A stretch of DNA of 64,000 nucleotides from Hermodice carunculata (Eukaryota > Annelida > Polychaeta > Eunicida > Amphinomidae). The translations under genes were made by a program, and so were the position numbers. The number at the start of each line of letters is the position of its first letter. The first letter of the stretch is position 1. Positions 1-13,496 of the stretch are shown here, piece by piece. The stretch covers positions 570,501 to 634,500 of the forward strand of contig OZ026622.1 of assembly GCA_964020975.1 (NCBI GenBank), written 5' to 3'. The notes beneath the pieces were generated by a model. It did not search any database. It was not told the origin of the DNA and was given only the letters and a program-made list of their open reading frames with translations.

Positions 1-990
1 TACTATTAAATATTCAGCTATATGCCAAATATAAAGTGACATGGTCAAACCACATAAATCCCCTTGTATGCAAAGCCAGAAAACTAATTGGAATACTAAA
101 ACTACTACAATACAGACTAAATAGGCGTTCTTTGGAAATTATACACTTCACATATATCTGACCATTACCGAAGTATGGAGATGTATTTTGGGGTGGATGT
201 ACTCAGGCGGTTGCTTCATCGCTTGAAAGTGTTCAACTGGTTGCAGCCCGAGTAATAACTAAGACAACCTTTCGCACAAGTCATAAATCATTATACAGTG
301 AGACGGGATGGGAGACTTTGGCTACACGTCGAGACAAACATAAATTAACATTGCTATAGAAGACAACACATGGGCTAACACCCGATTATCTTTATAACTT
401 AATTCCAGGAAACGTGTCTTTTAGAAATGCATACAATGTAAGATAAAAAAAAAAATGATATAAGCCAGGTATACGCAAGAACTAGTATTTTAGGCAATTT
501 TTTTATACCAGCCACCATTGAACAGTGGAATTTGCAATCCAATTCAGTTCAAAATTCAGATGATCTTGATACATTTCAGCGTAAATAAGACCAAGATAAA
601 CCAAAGGTTAACGATTTATTCTACATTGGCAACCGGAAGTAAACATTCTACGTTCCCGAATTAGAATGGGCTGCAGTCAGTTGAACCACGACTTGCATAA
701 AATTGGCATCGTGAGTTCCCCTTGTGCTAGTGGAGCAAAAGTTGAAAATTCTTACCACTTTTCCTTTCAATATCCTCGCTTCATTACCAAACGTAACACT
801 CTCCAAATGTTTATTATAACAATTTTCATTAAACATACTACTTAATGGAAGTGTGAAATGTTCAAAGCCGCTAATGTATAGCTCTCTTTGAATCTGTACA
901 TACGTAAATCATCCGCACTGGCAGATTCAGCTGAGGCCTGCACCGATTTCACTTGTTACCTTGTATATACAGTTATTATTTGTAATAAAG
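1..990 (+). mobile_element. LINE (CR1/Jockey-type) 3' relic, cut by window edge
   Basis: Reading frame 3 from the left edge gives the C-terminal part of a non-LTR reverse transcriptase: WSNHIN, a block around LNRRSLEIIHFTYI, KYGDVFWGG, AARVIT and LYSETGWETLATRR. These are the thumb-region landmarks also seen in the copies at 49-51 kb and 53.9-56.5 kb. In-frame stops follow the FTYI block and the LTLL block, and another ends the readable frame near 445. Further on, in other frames, come SRIRMGCSQLNHDLHKIGI and a degraded Cys/His tail motif. An AATAAA lies at 984-989. The upstream catalytic part is outside the window. This is a dead 5'-truncated copy. The family call rests on motif order, not on a search. 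Confidence 0.8.
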
Positions 991-3900
991 GTATGGATAG
1001 GCCTACAATTCAAGTGGCGACGTGCAGGTAAACTTCAATACGTTTTAAATGGCTATTTCAAACACTGTTTGTATTACACATCTCTTACAGTCAATGCAAA
1101 ATACTTATTACTCGGACCACTATCTTTGACGTCCGGTGGTGTCGACAACTTGCATACTGTTATGTGGGCGTTAATATAGTGTCCTGTGGTTTGTGTCATT
1201 ATATTTTACACGGTACTCTGTATTTTACTCTTTCTTTCGCTTGTATAGGTCTTGCCTGTTTTCCGATTGCATTAATAAAAACACAAACCAAAGTGACTTA
1301 GAAACATATTACGGATCGCACATTCCAAACAACATCTGCGAGCAGATAATTACGATCACAGCTTTTGTTAAAATGATATTTATAGCTTCAGACATGTAGT
1401 CGTTTTTGCGCTTCTGAATTATGATTTGCAATTTCTGACGGTTCATCAAATCTATTGATCATGTTGTTTTCCTTAAACAAGATGGTCTATCCCTATGGCA
1501 TAGGACAAAATGGTTTGTTTAATCAACAATTCTCTCTAGTAGACCTGACTGAAACTTCATCCAGAAAACATGCTTATTATGTCTTCGTTCGCTGGTGGAT
1601 TACAGCTTACGACAAAACGCTTCATCCACCTGCCACGAGAGTAGCAACAAATGGCCCCAAAATGGCTCACTGCGACTGCTGATAATATGCGTGAATCATC
1701 CCTCCGCTGGCAACTCACGAGGGCTCGTCTGCATTGCAAGTCAAAAATCTTTCCATGCAAAGTACCAATTTGCTTGTGTTTTGGGAAAAAAAAAGAAAAA
1801 TACAGGTCAACAGCTTTCTTCGGAGCGCTCTGGGCACCATGTTCAGTTCACAGATGAAAGCTTTTGACTCACTTGACCCTTAAAGAGTTAAGACACTCGC
1901 TGCACTCATGTAATTCCATCTGACAGCCACACATTACGCGACCAATAATTAGTTAACCTGCAAGACAGCGTGTCGTCCTGTAACTGTCCAAAATATTATG
2001 ATTAGCCACACGCGCTCTTCATGAAAACGTCGGATATCCTGGTTATATTATAGATTTATCTTGGTAGCACATGTAAATGGGTAGCTGATTCACAGCCACA
2101 TACAAGTGACGTTCACTTATCGTCTGATTTAATTTACATGTGGAAAGTCATGTTGCGTTTTCTCAAAGGTAATAAATTCGACATTCAGTTTATAGTATGG
2201 TAAAGGGACTTTCAATATTCTAAATCTTATTAGCCGCCACCTTGCCGACAGATTAGCCGGCGGGACAAATATGGGACGAGCCACCTGGCGAGAAGTTACC
2301 GTTCAAAATATGATGACTCTGGTCCTGTTCCCACACAAATAAGCTTGATATAAGGAGTAAGTAACATCCTTTGTGTACCCATCGATACGCCCGTATCATG
2401 CTGAATTATTGTCACCGTTGCCTAGCGACAGAGTTGGAAATTTTGGTGTGAAATTAATATGCATATCTCGAATAGCTTGTGAATAGGAAAGGTTATTTAA
2501 AGCAAAGAGTCTAGATATCTAGACTCCTTCGAAGGGACTCAGCCGGCAGTTCGGCTGGTTTGTACATAACTCTGAGACCTGTAAAGAAATGTCTACTGCC
2601 AACATTATCCTAATCAAAAACACTATGATATGCTAACGGCACAAATCATGCTTTACATTGATAGGTCTATATTATTTCCATTTATTGTAAGTTCTGAATT
2701 TTTTAATTATTTTACAACAGCGTGGCAGCATTTTTGATATTCCCGTACAGCGACAATACGTATAAAATAAGGAAACTCGATCGGTAACAAGAAATAAAGA
2801 AAATTAAGTTTATTTTTGATGTGTATAATGCCAACGTAAATAAGGAACTGTTACCCGATCAACTTGCCGCGCTGGTTTTTTCTCGGTATCGTTACAGTTT
2901 CGCTTCGGTTTCTCGATAACATGGCATGGGAATTTGCGTGCAAAGATCGCTGTGTTACATACAAGAAACAAAGAAGGTTTTGATTTGAAGCATCACGCAA
3001 CAGTATGACACATTTCATTTTTCTTTGCTACCCCCGCGCCGTTTAATTAAAGCCCTGTCACCAATTAGATATTGAAACATGGTTTGTGGCAGAGTGACGT
3101 AAGGAAACATTATCAAAAATATAAATGTTGCATAGATTAATCTTTTCTGCCCAAAACTGTCAACAGCTACCAGCAAATTGACAATATCAATCCCAGAGTT
3201 AACTGTCCTCAAACATAATGCAAACCCATTGACACTTATGTACTTTACTAAATCCAAAATATTCAATGTAAAAATGTCGAAGATCTTATCTTACAATATA
3301 TTATGTAGAATTGTAACTTATAAAACTGGGAAGTACGTGTGCAGCCCGCCATGCAGTGCAAGACTGCAATATACGATGAAACGTTACCATAACGACTCCT
3401 CGGATACACGAGTTATTCAATTAATGATGTAAGTTTTGAGTTCATTGTCAAATCCCTTTGCTGTTTGACTCGTATATCTAACATGTATAGATATCTGACA
3501 CTTTTTTGGCAGGGAGCATATGGTGTCAGTATAACGAGGCTTCACACACAGTGATAATGAACACTGTTGGTTCCTGTTAGTACTCTGTCACATCATGTGT
3601 TGCGCCACACACAATTCTCATTCTCTTTTAGCGTCAGTTTCCTTGAAGTCATCACTACATAAGCATTGATTTTGAGCAGTTGATTTCCCGGAATTGATTG
3701 CAGAAAAGTTTCGTGATTTTGTTTCGCAACTCGCTAATCTGGATTGAAGAATATGCAGATTACGGTTTTTAGTGTCTGGGAAACGGAACGGTCATGAAAT
3801 GTTGGGACCAAATAATAGGCCACGAAAATGTGTGTTAATGCGGTATAAAATTATCACAGACAAGATGTCAGACTTATCAGCAGTGCCAGCAGGCATGATG

Positions 3901-4270
3901 CGTCGGGCACGCGCATATGGGCTTTAGGCCTCGCTCACACGCATGCAAATGACATGCACGCGCATAAAAAGAGGGGAAAAAAAAAAGAAAGAAACGACTG
4001 TCCTATACCTTAAACATGCTGAGAATTCAAAATTTTAAGTCCTAATTCCTGGAGTGTAGGGCTTTGGTGAAACCCTGCTTGCATTGTGTGCAGCATACTC
4101 TCCCAGGATATGCTGTAATGCAAGTGAGCGAAATTACCACCTCCAGTGCTGCCATCTGCCAGTATTCAAATTTCTAAGACTAGCATATCCACGGCGAGGG
4201 AACAAGATGCTCTCTGCCTGTAAATATACTGCTTGCTATGCGACTGTCGTGTTGTTGTTTCTGAATGCAA
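991..4270. other. No gene seen; AT-rich unique DNA
   Basis: I see no recognisable protein, RNA gene or long repeat here. Open frames are short (under 95 codons) and do not look like any family. Notable small structures are a run of palindromes at 2507-2560, described separately, and an A-rich purine stretch near 3974-3992. Confidence 0.6.
2507..2560. repeat. Three consecutive palindromes
   Basis: A perfect 20-bp palindrome, GAGTCTAGATATCTAGACTC, fills 2507-2526. It shares its last base with a second palindrome, CCTTCGAAGG, at 2526-2535. Downstream, AGCCG...CGGCT forms a third short inverted repeat. No flanking duplication was recognised. Function unknown. Confidence 0.6.
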
Positions 4271-4279
4271 CACTAGGTG

Positions 4280-5040
4280 GAAGCAGAAGGTAGCCAGGAT
4301 CTGCCTTGGCAACTAGATACACTCCACGTGTCTTACTTCTTAAAGAGCTTGGGTGGCAAACTTTGTCAAACTGGAAGAATTGCTTTAAACTTATTCTTTT
4401 CTTTAAAATGTATGATGGGTTGACTCCGCAATATCTCCATGATCTGGTTCTCTGCGATGTTGCTTTCACTGCTGGGCGTCTATTGAGAAGTCGCTCTGAA
4501 TTACGCCGAATTAGGTTTACCATAAATCGCTTCGGCGAGTCATTTTTTCTCCCCTCTGCTATTAACTTATAGAATAACCTTCCGGTTGATGCTCTCGACA
4601 CTGATTTTCTTCTGCAGTTTAAATGTAAATTAAATTTACTAGTCTTAAATGTTGACTATAAGCCCTCAAACTTAAAACATGGTAGTCGTTTCCTGAACAT
4701 ATGCTACACACAGCTACGTCTTAGCTACTCCTTTTTAAACGCCCATCTACATCATATCAATATCCTCCCAGCTTCATCGTGTGCATGTTGTCATCCTTCT
4801 GAAGATACAGAACATTACCTTTTGTTCTGTCCTAAGTTAATGGTGCAAAGTGTCCATCTACTGAACACTGTATGTCACTTACTCACTCCAGGTGTAAATC
4901 CAACTCTAATAGTTCAGTATTCAAGCTTACTGGAACTATTAGGCAACCCAGTTGAAATAGATATGTTTATAACAATAATAACAAGGCTGCTAAAGCAGGC
5001 AAGCTGGACCTGCAACTGTCAGAAAAAGGACGGATAACCA
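4280..5040 (+). mobile_element. LINE reverse transcriptase C-terminal relic
   Basis: From about 4285 the + strand encodes the end of a non-LTR retrotransposon ORF2. QKVARICLGN appears in one frame and RYTPRVLLLKELGWQTLS in another, so a frameshift lies near 4310. Then come KMYDGLTPQYLHDL, SFFLPSAINL followed by a stop, and NNLPVDAL. The frame closes after a C-terminal Cys/His motif (CACCHPSEDTEHYLLFC, pattern CxxC...H...C) and about 60 more residues ending at 5037. The wording differs from the 53.9-kb copy (KELGW rather than EETGW), so it is a different lineage. The catalytic half is missing, as usual for 5'-truncated insertions. Confidence 0.8.
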
Positions 5041-5792
5041 TATACCTGCAAAAAAAAAGTGGGTGATTGCTCATAGATTAAAAATTTTACAGGTATGTAT
5101 GAACAATATTTATCTTGCAAAAATAATGGCATAGAAAAAGCCAAAATTATGATTTAACAATTATTTTGTCAAGTGATTGATAACAGAGTTTTAAAAACCA
5201 ATATGTTATTTGTTCCAGATGTACATACCTAAGTGCTTCAATTTGCCCAAATCAGAGCAGCTTGGACCTCTCCGGCTCCTCGCCCCCCCCCCCCCCCCCC
5301 GCCTAATCAAAAAGTCTCATTTATAAAATTGCCTCCGGTCGGAAAGTCTGAGATGAGACTTTTGACCCTGTGGTACAATGACCAGCACACAGATGAAAAA
5401 TGCGGGCATCCAAATGAACACTGGGCCGTGCTAAAAACTTGCTTTGAATCAGGTTTTGTCGCATTGGTTTCAGAAAGCAGCCCCTTGGAACGGGCACATT
5501 CGATTGATTTAGCTTATATCCCTTCAGTATCACAAGTGTCTGGTATGTAACTCTTCCGGATATCTAAAATGACGTGAACCAGTTTTCGTATTCTTTTAAC
5601 AATGTTCAGCTCTGTACAATGTTGTGACGTGATACAGGGTACATTTGCCTTACTGAGAAATACTGCTAACAGCATCCATAAATGGTTAAAATCGATCATG
5701 CAACGAGGCGCCAAAGGAGACTTCTCAGCAATCGTTTGTAATGAGAGATATTTAGTCATGCAATAAACCTTTATTGTGTCTATACATCACGT
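5041..5792. other. No gene seen; contains an 18-nt C run
   Basis: An uninterrupted run of 18 C lies at 5283-5300. The + strand open frame across it (5233-5550) reads through the homopolymer as polyproline and matches nothing I know, so I do not call it a gene. Confidence 0.5.
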
Positions 5793-6045
5793 TTCGAACA
5801 ATTAATTAATTCAAGATAATAGCGCCCCATGTGAAACAGTGGTTCAGCATGATCATCAAACCAAATAATTTAATCGGTGAAATTGAATTATGCAGATGTG
5901 CTTTTCTGTACATTAAGTTTGTACATATCGTCGTCGTCATCGTCGTCGTCATCATCATCATCATCGGCGTCGTCGTCGTCGTAATCATCATCGTGGTTGT
6001 CGTCATCGTCGTCGTTGCCTTCGTCATTATCATTTTATCATTACC
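5793..6045 (+). repeat. Dispersed repeat R1 with trinucleotide (CGT/CAT)n tail, copy 1
   Basis: About 135 bp of unique sequence starting TTCGAACAATTAATTAATTC is followed by a CGT/CAT trinucleotide array (about 5928-6040). A near-identical reverse-complement copy with its own array lies at 47789-48040. Because the array sits on the same side of the unique part in both, it is best read as the tail of a mobile element rather than an independent microsatellite. No coding capacity is needed to explain it; the open frame over it merely reads the trinucleotide array as Val/Ile. Confidence 0.75.
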
Positions 6046-6330
6046 AAAATCATTGTTTTACTATTTTAAAGTTATCGTAATCATTATCTTACTGCCTACC
6101 ATAGTTACACGGAATCCAGTTAAAGGATATTTTATTGCTTATGGTTTAAATTTGTGTCACATTCAAAGCAGAGCTCGGATGATGATTTTTTCAACCCGAC
6201 TACCCGCTAGTCCGATGTCATCGATAAACGTATGCGGGTACCCCTCACAATGTTTATTCTATCTGATCACTGGCTTGCTGTTTTTTAGAGAAGTTATCTA
6301 CTACGTTTGCCCAGACTCTTATGAAAGATC
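6046..6330. other. No feature recognised between R1 and HINE-1 copy A
   Basis: AT-rich spacer. The open frame that crosses it is an extension of the frame over the trinucleotide array and shows no domain. Confidence 0.5.
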
Positions 6331-7485
6331 AATGAGATTTGATTTGCTTGTCAGAAAATCAGTCTGTGTGCCTAGAAAACTTTTAAAGATTGCCTATTCA
6401 GTATTTATGTATCTGCTGCAACAGTAATTTTTATTGAACTGTTTCAAAGAGACATAAGCAGTTGAGCTGTGTCACAAACCCGTAACGTGAAGTTGGAATG
6501 GTTGCTCGATATATCAAAGTTCTAAAGTTATTCAAGATTTAAATTTGTGTATTTGCCCAATTTACATAAAAGAAACTGGCACAACTTGCATCCATTGCTC
6601 CTCGGACGTAGCTATGTCACCAACCTATAAAATGAATTTGGAAGGACACTTCTATCTGCAATGGTTGTGATGTTGTTCAAGATTAAAATTTTGCGTATTC
6701 TCCTAATTTGCATGAATTCAAATTCTACAAATTTTGGTCATGATCAATTGGATGTGCCTATAGCAGAAACCTGGGAAGATTTTCAAAGTGTTAATAGTAC
6801 CTCTCCTTTTAACAGTTTTACAGATATTCCACATTTTAACTTTTCAAGTGCCCCAATTTGCACAAATTGAAATTTACCACTTTTGCTTATGGTTTTTTGG
6901 ATGCACCTGTGCCCACAAACCTCCAAATTTGCTTTGCAATGGCACCTGTACGTAATATAGTTTGGAAGGTATTCAACATGTGAACTTTTCAAGTGCCCAT
7001 AATTAGCGTAAAACATAATTCTACAAGTTTTGTTTGTGGTTTATTGGATGCGCCTGTAGCACACACCTATATTTTAATAGATATGGCACTTTTACCTATA
7101 ATGCTTTCGAAGATATTCAACATTTAACTTTTCAAGTACCCTAAATAGCATAAATTATACTTCTAAAACTTTAGCTTGTGGTCCATTCCATACGCCTGTG
7201 GTAAAAACCTATGAATTAAAATGGCCCTAGTTTTCATAATTTCACAGCATGGTGACTATTCCAAACCAGGGACGTAATTTCATTGCTAGGTCAATCACCA
7301 TGCCAAGTTTCGTACTTTTTGGATCAATAGTGTCCGAGAATAGCTGAGAACAAAATTCACACGGAAAGAAAGAAAAAGAAAGAAAGAAGGAAAAAACAAA
7401 CAAACGAAAGACAAATAGATAAATATATAATAAAGTATTTCAAGAAAAACTAAAAGTTTATGTTTGCACAGACACTTAAAAAAGG
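6331..7485 (+). mobile_element. HINE-1 (pearl/Helentron-like non-autonomous element), copy A
   Basis: The 5' end has a small hairpin (GATTTGC at 6341-6347, GAAAATC at 6354-6360) followed at once by the subterminal motif GTCTGTGTGCC (6362-6372). The core is about five units near 145 bp, each carrying a phrase like ACAAACCTATAAATTGAAG and GGCACCTCTA (recognisable near 6475, 6619, 6910, 7057, 7204). A decayed GAAA-rich tract follows (7366-7390), then a weak 3' terminus with GTTTATGTTTGCACAGACAC (about 7457-7476). No protein is encoded. The element class is inferred from architecture. Confidence 0.7.
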
Positions 7486-8559
7486 CGGTCTCAGATGCAG
7501 CTGAATAGCATTACAGGGCTTCATGAGAGTGCCAGGATTTATTACTTGAATAGACAACGTCTCTACTTTTCAAACTAATAAAGTATCACCAGCGTTTGAA
7601 ACAATGAAGCGGATAAACAAAATTTCTTCTTTTTTTTTGAAATGCTGAGTGGAAGATTAGCTGTAAAATCGCAATTCTATGGCATGTCAACATACAATTA
7701 CTTTTTTTTATTTCTGATATGCTGAGTGGAGATTAGCCCTGAAGACACGATTCTGTCCTACGTTGACGCGCATGGCATGCTTCTGTTACAGAAGTGCCTC
7801 CACCGTTAAACCGACCAAACCCACCCGGTGGTCAAATGCCGTCGGCCTCGTTTTCTCCGTCTTCATCAGAATTGGAAACAAATTAAATGAGACTTGCATG
7901 GAAATTATTAGGATAACAGGCCCCAAGTGAACAGCTCTCTTTAGCGCAAAACCGACGCCACGGAAAACTGTTGACCTAGTCTTAATTCGAAGAAAAAGAG
8001 TTAAATCACAAAACTGAGTATGTCACACAAATAAACGCAAACATAAAGCAGACATGAGATAGATTTCGCTGGCGTATAGTTATATATTAACGTGCAAAGG
8101 ATAAGTCGCAAAACATTCCCCATAACATGAGTTTTTTTTCGCTTTTTTTCAACTGTGTGTCGGCGAAGAGAGAGGCCAGAGCTGCTCTCGTTTTATCAAG
8201 AACGTAACAAATCTTTGTCCACAATGAAAGATCTTGTTGTGGCCTTCGAGAAACCCAATGTATAGTCGCTTACGGAAGAATGACAAAAACCGTCCTCTAA
8301 AAAAATAAAGTCGTTGCCTGACGCCCAGCCGGAAGATCTTTCGCGTGGCAATATTTGCTTAAGGGATAATACTTCCATGTCAGTGTCAATAGACGGGCTT
8401 CCCGTTGAGCTTCTGTGACATTATGAAATGTTACATATCATTTGGTATTTTGGCGTCATATTTGGCATTCAAGGGCTGGTATTTCTGTCATCCTTTGGGT
8501 CTGTGGGAACTATATTAGATAAATAAGATGTTTAGAATGTGTTTTACTTCTTTTTTCTA
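7486..8559. other. No gene seen
   Basis: AT-rich sequence without recognisable coding or repeat structure beyond short T runs. A 60-codon minus-strand frame at 8196-8378 resembles no known family. Confidence 0.5.
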
Positions 8560-9272
8560 TTCCACATACCGTTGAGTTGTACCTGTCAAAACACACATGC
8601 AAAGCTGCTGTGTTCTTTTAATTTGCATAAATTAAAATTCCGCAACTTTATGTTTTGTTGCCCATTGGATGCACTGATAAAACAAACCAAACCCATGGAT
8701 TTAACCTGCATATTAAATTTAAAACGACACGTCTACGTATAATAATTTTGAAGATATTAAATATTTAAACTTTTCCAGTGTCCCATACTCGCATAAATTA
8801 AAATTGTACAACTTGAGTTTGTGGTACATTGGATGTGCCTATAGTACACACCCATAAATTAAAATTGCAATGGTACCTCTAATTTTAATAGTTTCAAAGA
8901 TAGTCAAGACTAAAACTTTGCAAGTGCCCCCATTGGCATAAATCAAAATTCTACAACTTTTGGTTCTGGTTTACTGGGCGCGGCTATAGCACAAACATAT
9001 GAACTAATGTTGGAACCTCTACCCTCAATATTGCTGATACAAAAAATTAAAAAATTCAAATGGCCATAATTTTCACACTTTTCAACATGTTCACCACTCC
9101 ACACTTGAGGATTCATTTCACTACCAGGTCAATCACCATGTCAAGTTTAGAACTTTTCAGAACAATGATGTCTGAGAAAATTGAGGGACAAAATTTACAA
9201 GAAAATAAACAAACAAATAAATAAAGTATTTGAGGGAATATCGGAAAGTCTGTGTTGGCACTTAATAGGATG
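8560..9272 (+). mobile_element. HINE-1 copy B, 5'-truncated
   Basis: Core units of the HINE-1 family run from about 8575 (TTTGCATAAATTAAAATTC, CCCATTGGATGCAC) to about 9170. An AAAT/AAAC-rich degenerate tetranucleotide tract at 9203-9232 and the 3' terminal phrase GTCTGTGTTGGCACTTAA (about 9249-9266) follow. The last arm of the 3' hairpin has decayed. The 5' hairpin and subterminal motif are absent, so the left boundary is approximate. Confidence 0.65.
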
Positions 9273-10982
9273 ATCTACAGCAAATTAGACAGTGTCATTA
9301 CCATATCCAAACCGTAGTCCTAACGAAACAAATCCAAGTCAATTCCGACCAAAGGCAATGTTCCTTGGTATGTATAGCTGAAACAAATAAATTTATAGTT
9401 CGTATTTACCCAAAAGAGACCAAAACGTAAGTGCAAAGGTCCATAGGGGGAAAAAACCTTATCTAGTTTTCACATGACAGAATGCAAAAAGTTTTGTTTT
9501 GAAATTATAGGCCTGTTTCAGTAAAAAAAGACCGTGAATTGGATATCAGTGCACAAAGACGAAACGACGAAGCCACAGAGGAAGAACTACAGCCAAGTCA
9601 AAACTGATAGAGACAGAGAGTATTGGGGTATATGTCCTCATCAATACGTAATTCGACACTCGGGGTATTCATACTTAATGACATGCATGTCACACGACTG
9701 CCCCAGGTCTGCCCTTTGACTGACAATACGAGTGAACCGCATTGAACGGTATTTCGTTTTCTTTAAAAGTGCACTTTTTCGAGCCAAACAGTAGTATGCA
9801 TTGTCAACGCTGCAAACGGCATCAAAGGTTGACTAAGTTGTAAGCACTTGTCACGTCACTAACTCGTTTCACAGTGGACCTTGAAGGTGGGCAGATAACG
9901 GTACATTGTGGACTTGAATGTCGTACAGGAGAGTATCAGACAAAGGGTATGACAGTGATGTAAGTTGTGTGTAGAGCTCCTGGTAACGACCTGGTTTGCT
10001 CAGCGCCGTCTTTACAGCTACAGGTGCACCGGCTATATGCCACAAATTTACGGAAAATGGGAATATTCGTCTCACGTGTTTATCCATTATGCCTTAATCA
10101 AATTTAGCGGGTGGCCCCGAAGAAACTTTAATGCAAAGGTTTACATGAGCAGAAACCTGATATAGGGTGTTGCATTCGATTAAATGATAATGGGTGCCAC
10201 TTATTGGATATAAAAATATAAGACTTCTCGGCGATTATAAAGTTGAGCCTGGCCTTTACATTGTGTAGGTTCAGAATGCTAATGGTTACCGATAACACAA
10301 CATGCCAAGATAGTGTGATGTATTGAGATACAACGACAGTAGCCGCCCTTTTCTGGACATTCTGTTTATATTATCTTTAATATATATCACAGTAAGGACC
10401 CCTGGCCTATTCATAATAAATAAGACATAGAGAAAATACACTTAATCACTCTGAATTTTTTTCGTCTGTTTTGCTATGGCACAAAAACTGTAATAATAAA
10501 AACACAATGAAACAATATTTAACACTGGTTCAATAGGGACTATGCCCAAAATTGTAAAATTAACACTTCACTGAGATGCCTTAAATAGAAGAACTGTGAG
10601 CATGTATACTGCTGAAAATAAGTTTGCAGCATCAATGTTATCGATACATGCAGTCAACCCAATAAACAACATAATTAGGATACTCTACTTCCACAGCCTT
10701 TCATGTTGCTAAGTTATTGACTAGTGTTAGTTATGGTGTCCATGGTATCAACTGTTTCCGAAAATTACCAATACATATTTCATGACTGCTTCCTTTCTTG
10801 TATACAAAATTGCGTGAATCATAACTGCAAGCTAAGTAAACCACAGCGGAAAAATGAAGAGAAAATAGCAGCACCACAAAGTCAACATAAAGAAGCGTTA
10901 GGCCCAGTAAGTTACGAAAACTTTCTCCAAAAATGAAGATCCTTGGCTTAAATCTGAAAATAATGCAATCGAACATTGAGGC
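9273..10982. other. No gene seen
   Basis: No long repeat, RNA gene or recognisable coding segment. Open frames are all under 85 codons. Confidence 0.5.
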
Positions 10983-11061
<79 letters not shown>

Positions 11062-11250
11062 TTCTAATCCCGACTTTATCTCAGAAATGAATTAACCCTT
11101 ATACACCTAAGGCTTATGTTTCTCCTTTTTCTCATCTTCCTCCTTCTTCTCCTTTTTCTCCTTATTCTTTTCTGTTCCTGCTTCTTATTCTTCTTCTTCT
11201 TCTTCTTCTTCTTCTTCTTCTTCTTCTTCTTCTTCTTCTTCTTCTTTTTG
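10983..11250. repeat. (TA)n followed by (TTC)n microsatellites
   Basis: An AT dinucleotide array fills about 10983-11061. After about 40 bp of ordinary sequence, a pyrimidine-rich stretch (11110-11250) resolves into pure TTC repeats from about 11188 to 11246. The second is a homopyrimidine tract with mirror symmetry. Confidence 0.95.
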
Positions 11251-13496
11251 TATCTCTTTTAATTATTATTTATTAAGTTAATCCACGAAACTTTCAAGGG
11301 GGCTCTATAGCCATCAAGTTGGAGGAACAGAAAGATAAATAAGGACGTTTCGTAACTCATGTACTAATCGCGCATGCCTAATTTCATAGTTGTTGATGTG
11401 CATTTGTTGCAAAGTTGGGTCAAGCTACCTTGGCCTGAGTTGGGTAGTTCACAGGTGTGTGAAGCCACGGAAATACCCACGAATACTTCTGCAAATACAT
11501 GTACACGAATTTCCGTGCATTGGTAGAACAGCCTGGTAGCTCACAAGGTATGACGACCACTGGGTGCCACTGAAACACCGTAGTTTCGAACGCATATCCT
11601 AACGTAGCCATGTACCCATCCAATAGTTATGTTTCCAAGATGACCCACTCGCTTGCCTCGTGTCGCAAAGTACTGTGAGGTATAGTTGTGCGATCTTGGT
11701 AGCCAGAATTGACAGCTGGATTTCCAAAGGTCTGTATTGTAAATGGACTGACAGAATGACTATACTGTTAATATACTAATTTTTGTGTTTACAATCTTTC
11801 CGGTTTGTGTACTTCATACATGCAATTTAGGTTTAATCTAATTTGAATAGAGTTTCTATTAAACCAATGTTAAAGTTCTATAAAATCTCAGTGTTCTTAT
11901 TTTCATTTTTTTTTTCAGTTACCATCAGGGAAAAAGATGAAAACAAAAATACAGGTAAATTTAAATAAATTTACCGTATGAGCTAACATTGCTCCACATA
12001 AGTATCTGCTATATTTTGTAAAATAATGTTTCGCGCAGTTTGTCCTCAAACCACTGATATGCTAATGATATGTTTCTTTATTGCCCAGATTCTCGACTAA
12101 TTATGGATATTCTCTTTGTTTCCTCAGAAAAGGATACTCTTGATCATTCCTCTCCAAGGAACTCATTAAATGCTGAACTGCATGAATTAATGTGTAACAT
12201 GTAACTTCAGTCCTCTCACACAAGCATTCTCAATAAAATTGCTCTTCATTGCACAGATTCAATAACAGATCCCTAAATGTTCCATCAGTTTAATGCAGGA
12301 GTTATGATTTTCTTAGTGTTTATTCAGGAACGTGGATGTGTTTATCGCCCGATATGGCAGTAACGGGGGTGCAGAAGGGAGAGAAACCTTACTGCAATAA
12401 TACTCATGAACTTTAAAAATAAGCATAAAATTGATTTTTTCCCCCTATAGATTTAATAGCATTCTCATCAGTTGATGGTTGTCCTTGGGAAATCAACATT
12501 AGTTACGCTCATGGGTGGTGTTGATTGTACAATTAAGACCGGAATGACTGAATTTGCTTCGTTGTTACATTAATAGAGATGCGAGTTAAACTACAGGTTT
12601 TTCAATGTTGTCTATAATCAGTCTCGACAACAATTCCGTTTGCAGCAGACTTGGAGATTAAACAAGGATTTATTACGGAATAAGACTAATGCGTGAATTG
12701 TTTTATTCATCTGCCTGATTTTAAGCTATTTATCTTCTGCAGTTTATAATGAGACCTGTATCCATTCCGAAGCAGTGTAACCCGTTCCAGCCAAAATCGT
12801 TCTAAAGCGTCAAGATAAAAGATATTAAGAAGAGTCATTCATATCAACTGGGATCCTGTGCTGCCACCTATATACTGTAGCAATGAACTTGGCAGGAAGG
12901 TGGACAGATTCGCATATAAAGCAGAACAAAAAGAAGTTCTATGATAAAAGTGACAACCGGAGAAAAGAAAACGCTTAAGATAAATCATTCACTAAGTTTT
13001 AAAACACACACGATGCTAACCATATGTAGGGTATTTCATTTGTTTAGAAGTAAAAAGTGTTATTCCTGGATGGTTATGTAATATAACTGGCCTTATCTTG
13101 GAGGAGGCATAGTCCTGTTAACTGGCAACTGAGGAGACCAAAGCAAGTCTGCATTAATTTTAATTACATATGAATACATCTGATTGTCTGTTTAACGTTT
13201 TCACCCACATCTGTCGTTTTATATCAAACACTGAATGGCAACTTTTAATAAGACATCTCAAGATAGCACGCCTAGAGGTCAACAACTTTGCTTGGAGTAT
13301 AACCAAGGAAAATGGTACCCTTTATCTTATTCTAACCAGCACAGGTTAAGAACAGTTCATTATATTTAATCCGCAGTACAAGTGTTGTTTGGTTTAAAAT
13401 TTTAAAACAAAATGAATGTGGTTTCCAAGATTACGTTTCCGAATTTATAAAATGAGGTCATTATGGTTTGAGCAAGCTTAACTATACAAGTCTCAT
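11251..13496. other. No gene seen
   Basis: No gene, long tandem repeat or element terminus recognised. A stretch around 11900-11920 is T-rich. Confidence 0.5.

Noticed and set aside
5831-6427. 198-codon + strand frame with Val/Ile run and possible membrane segments
   Set aside because: It crosses repeat R1, its trinucleotide tail, unique spacer and the 5' end of HINE-1 copy A, so it is a chance read-through.
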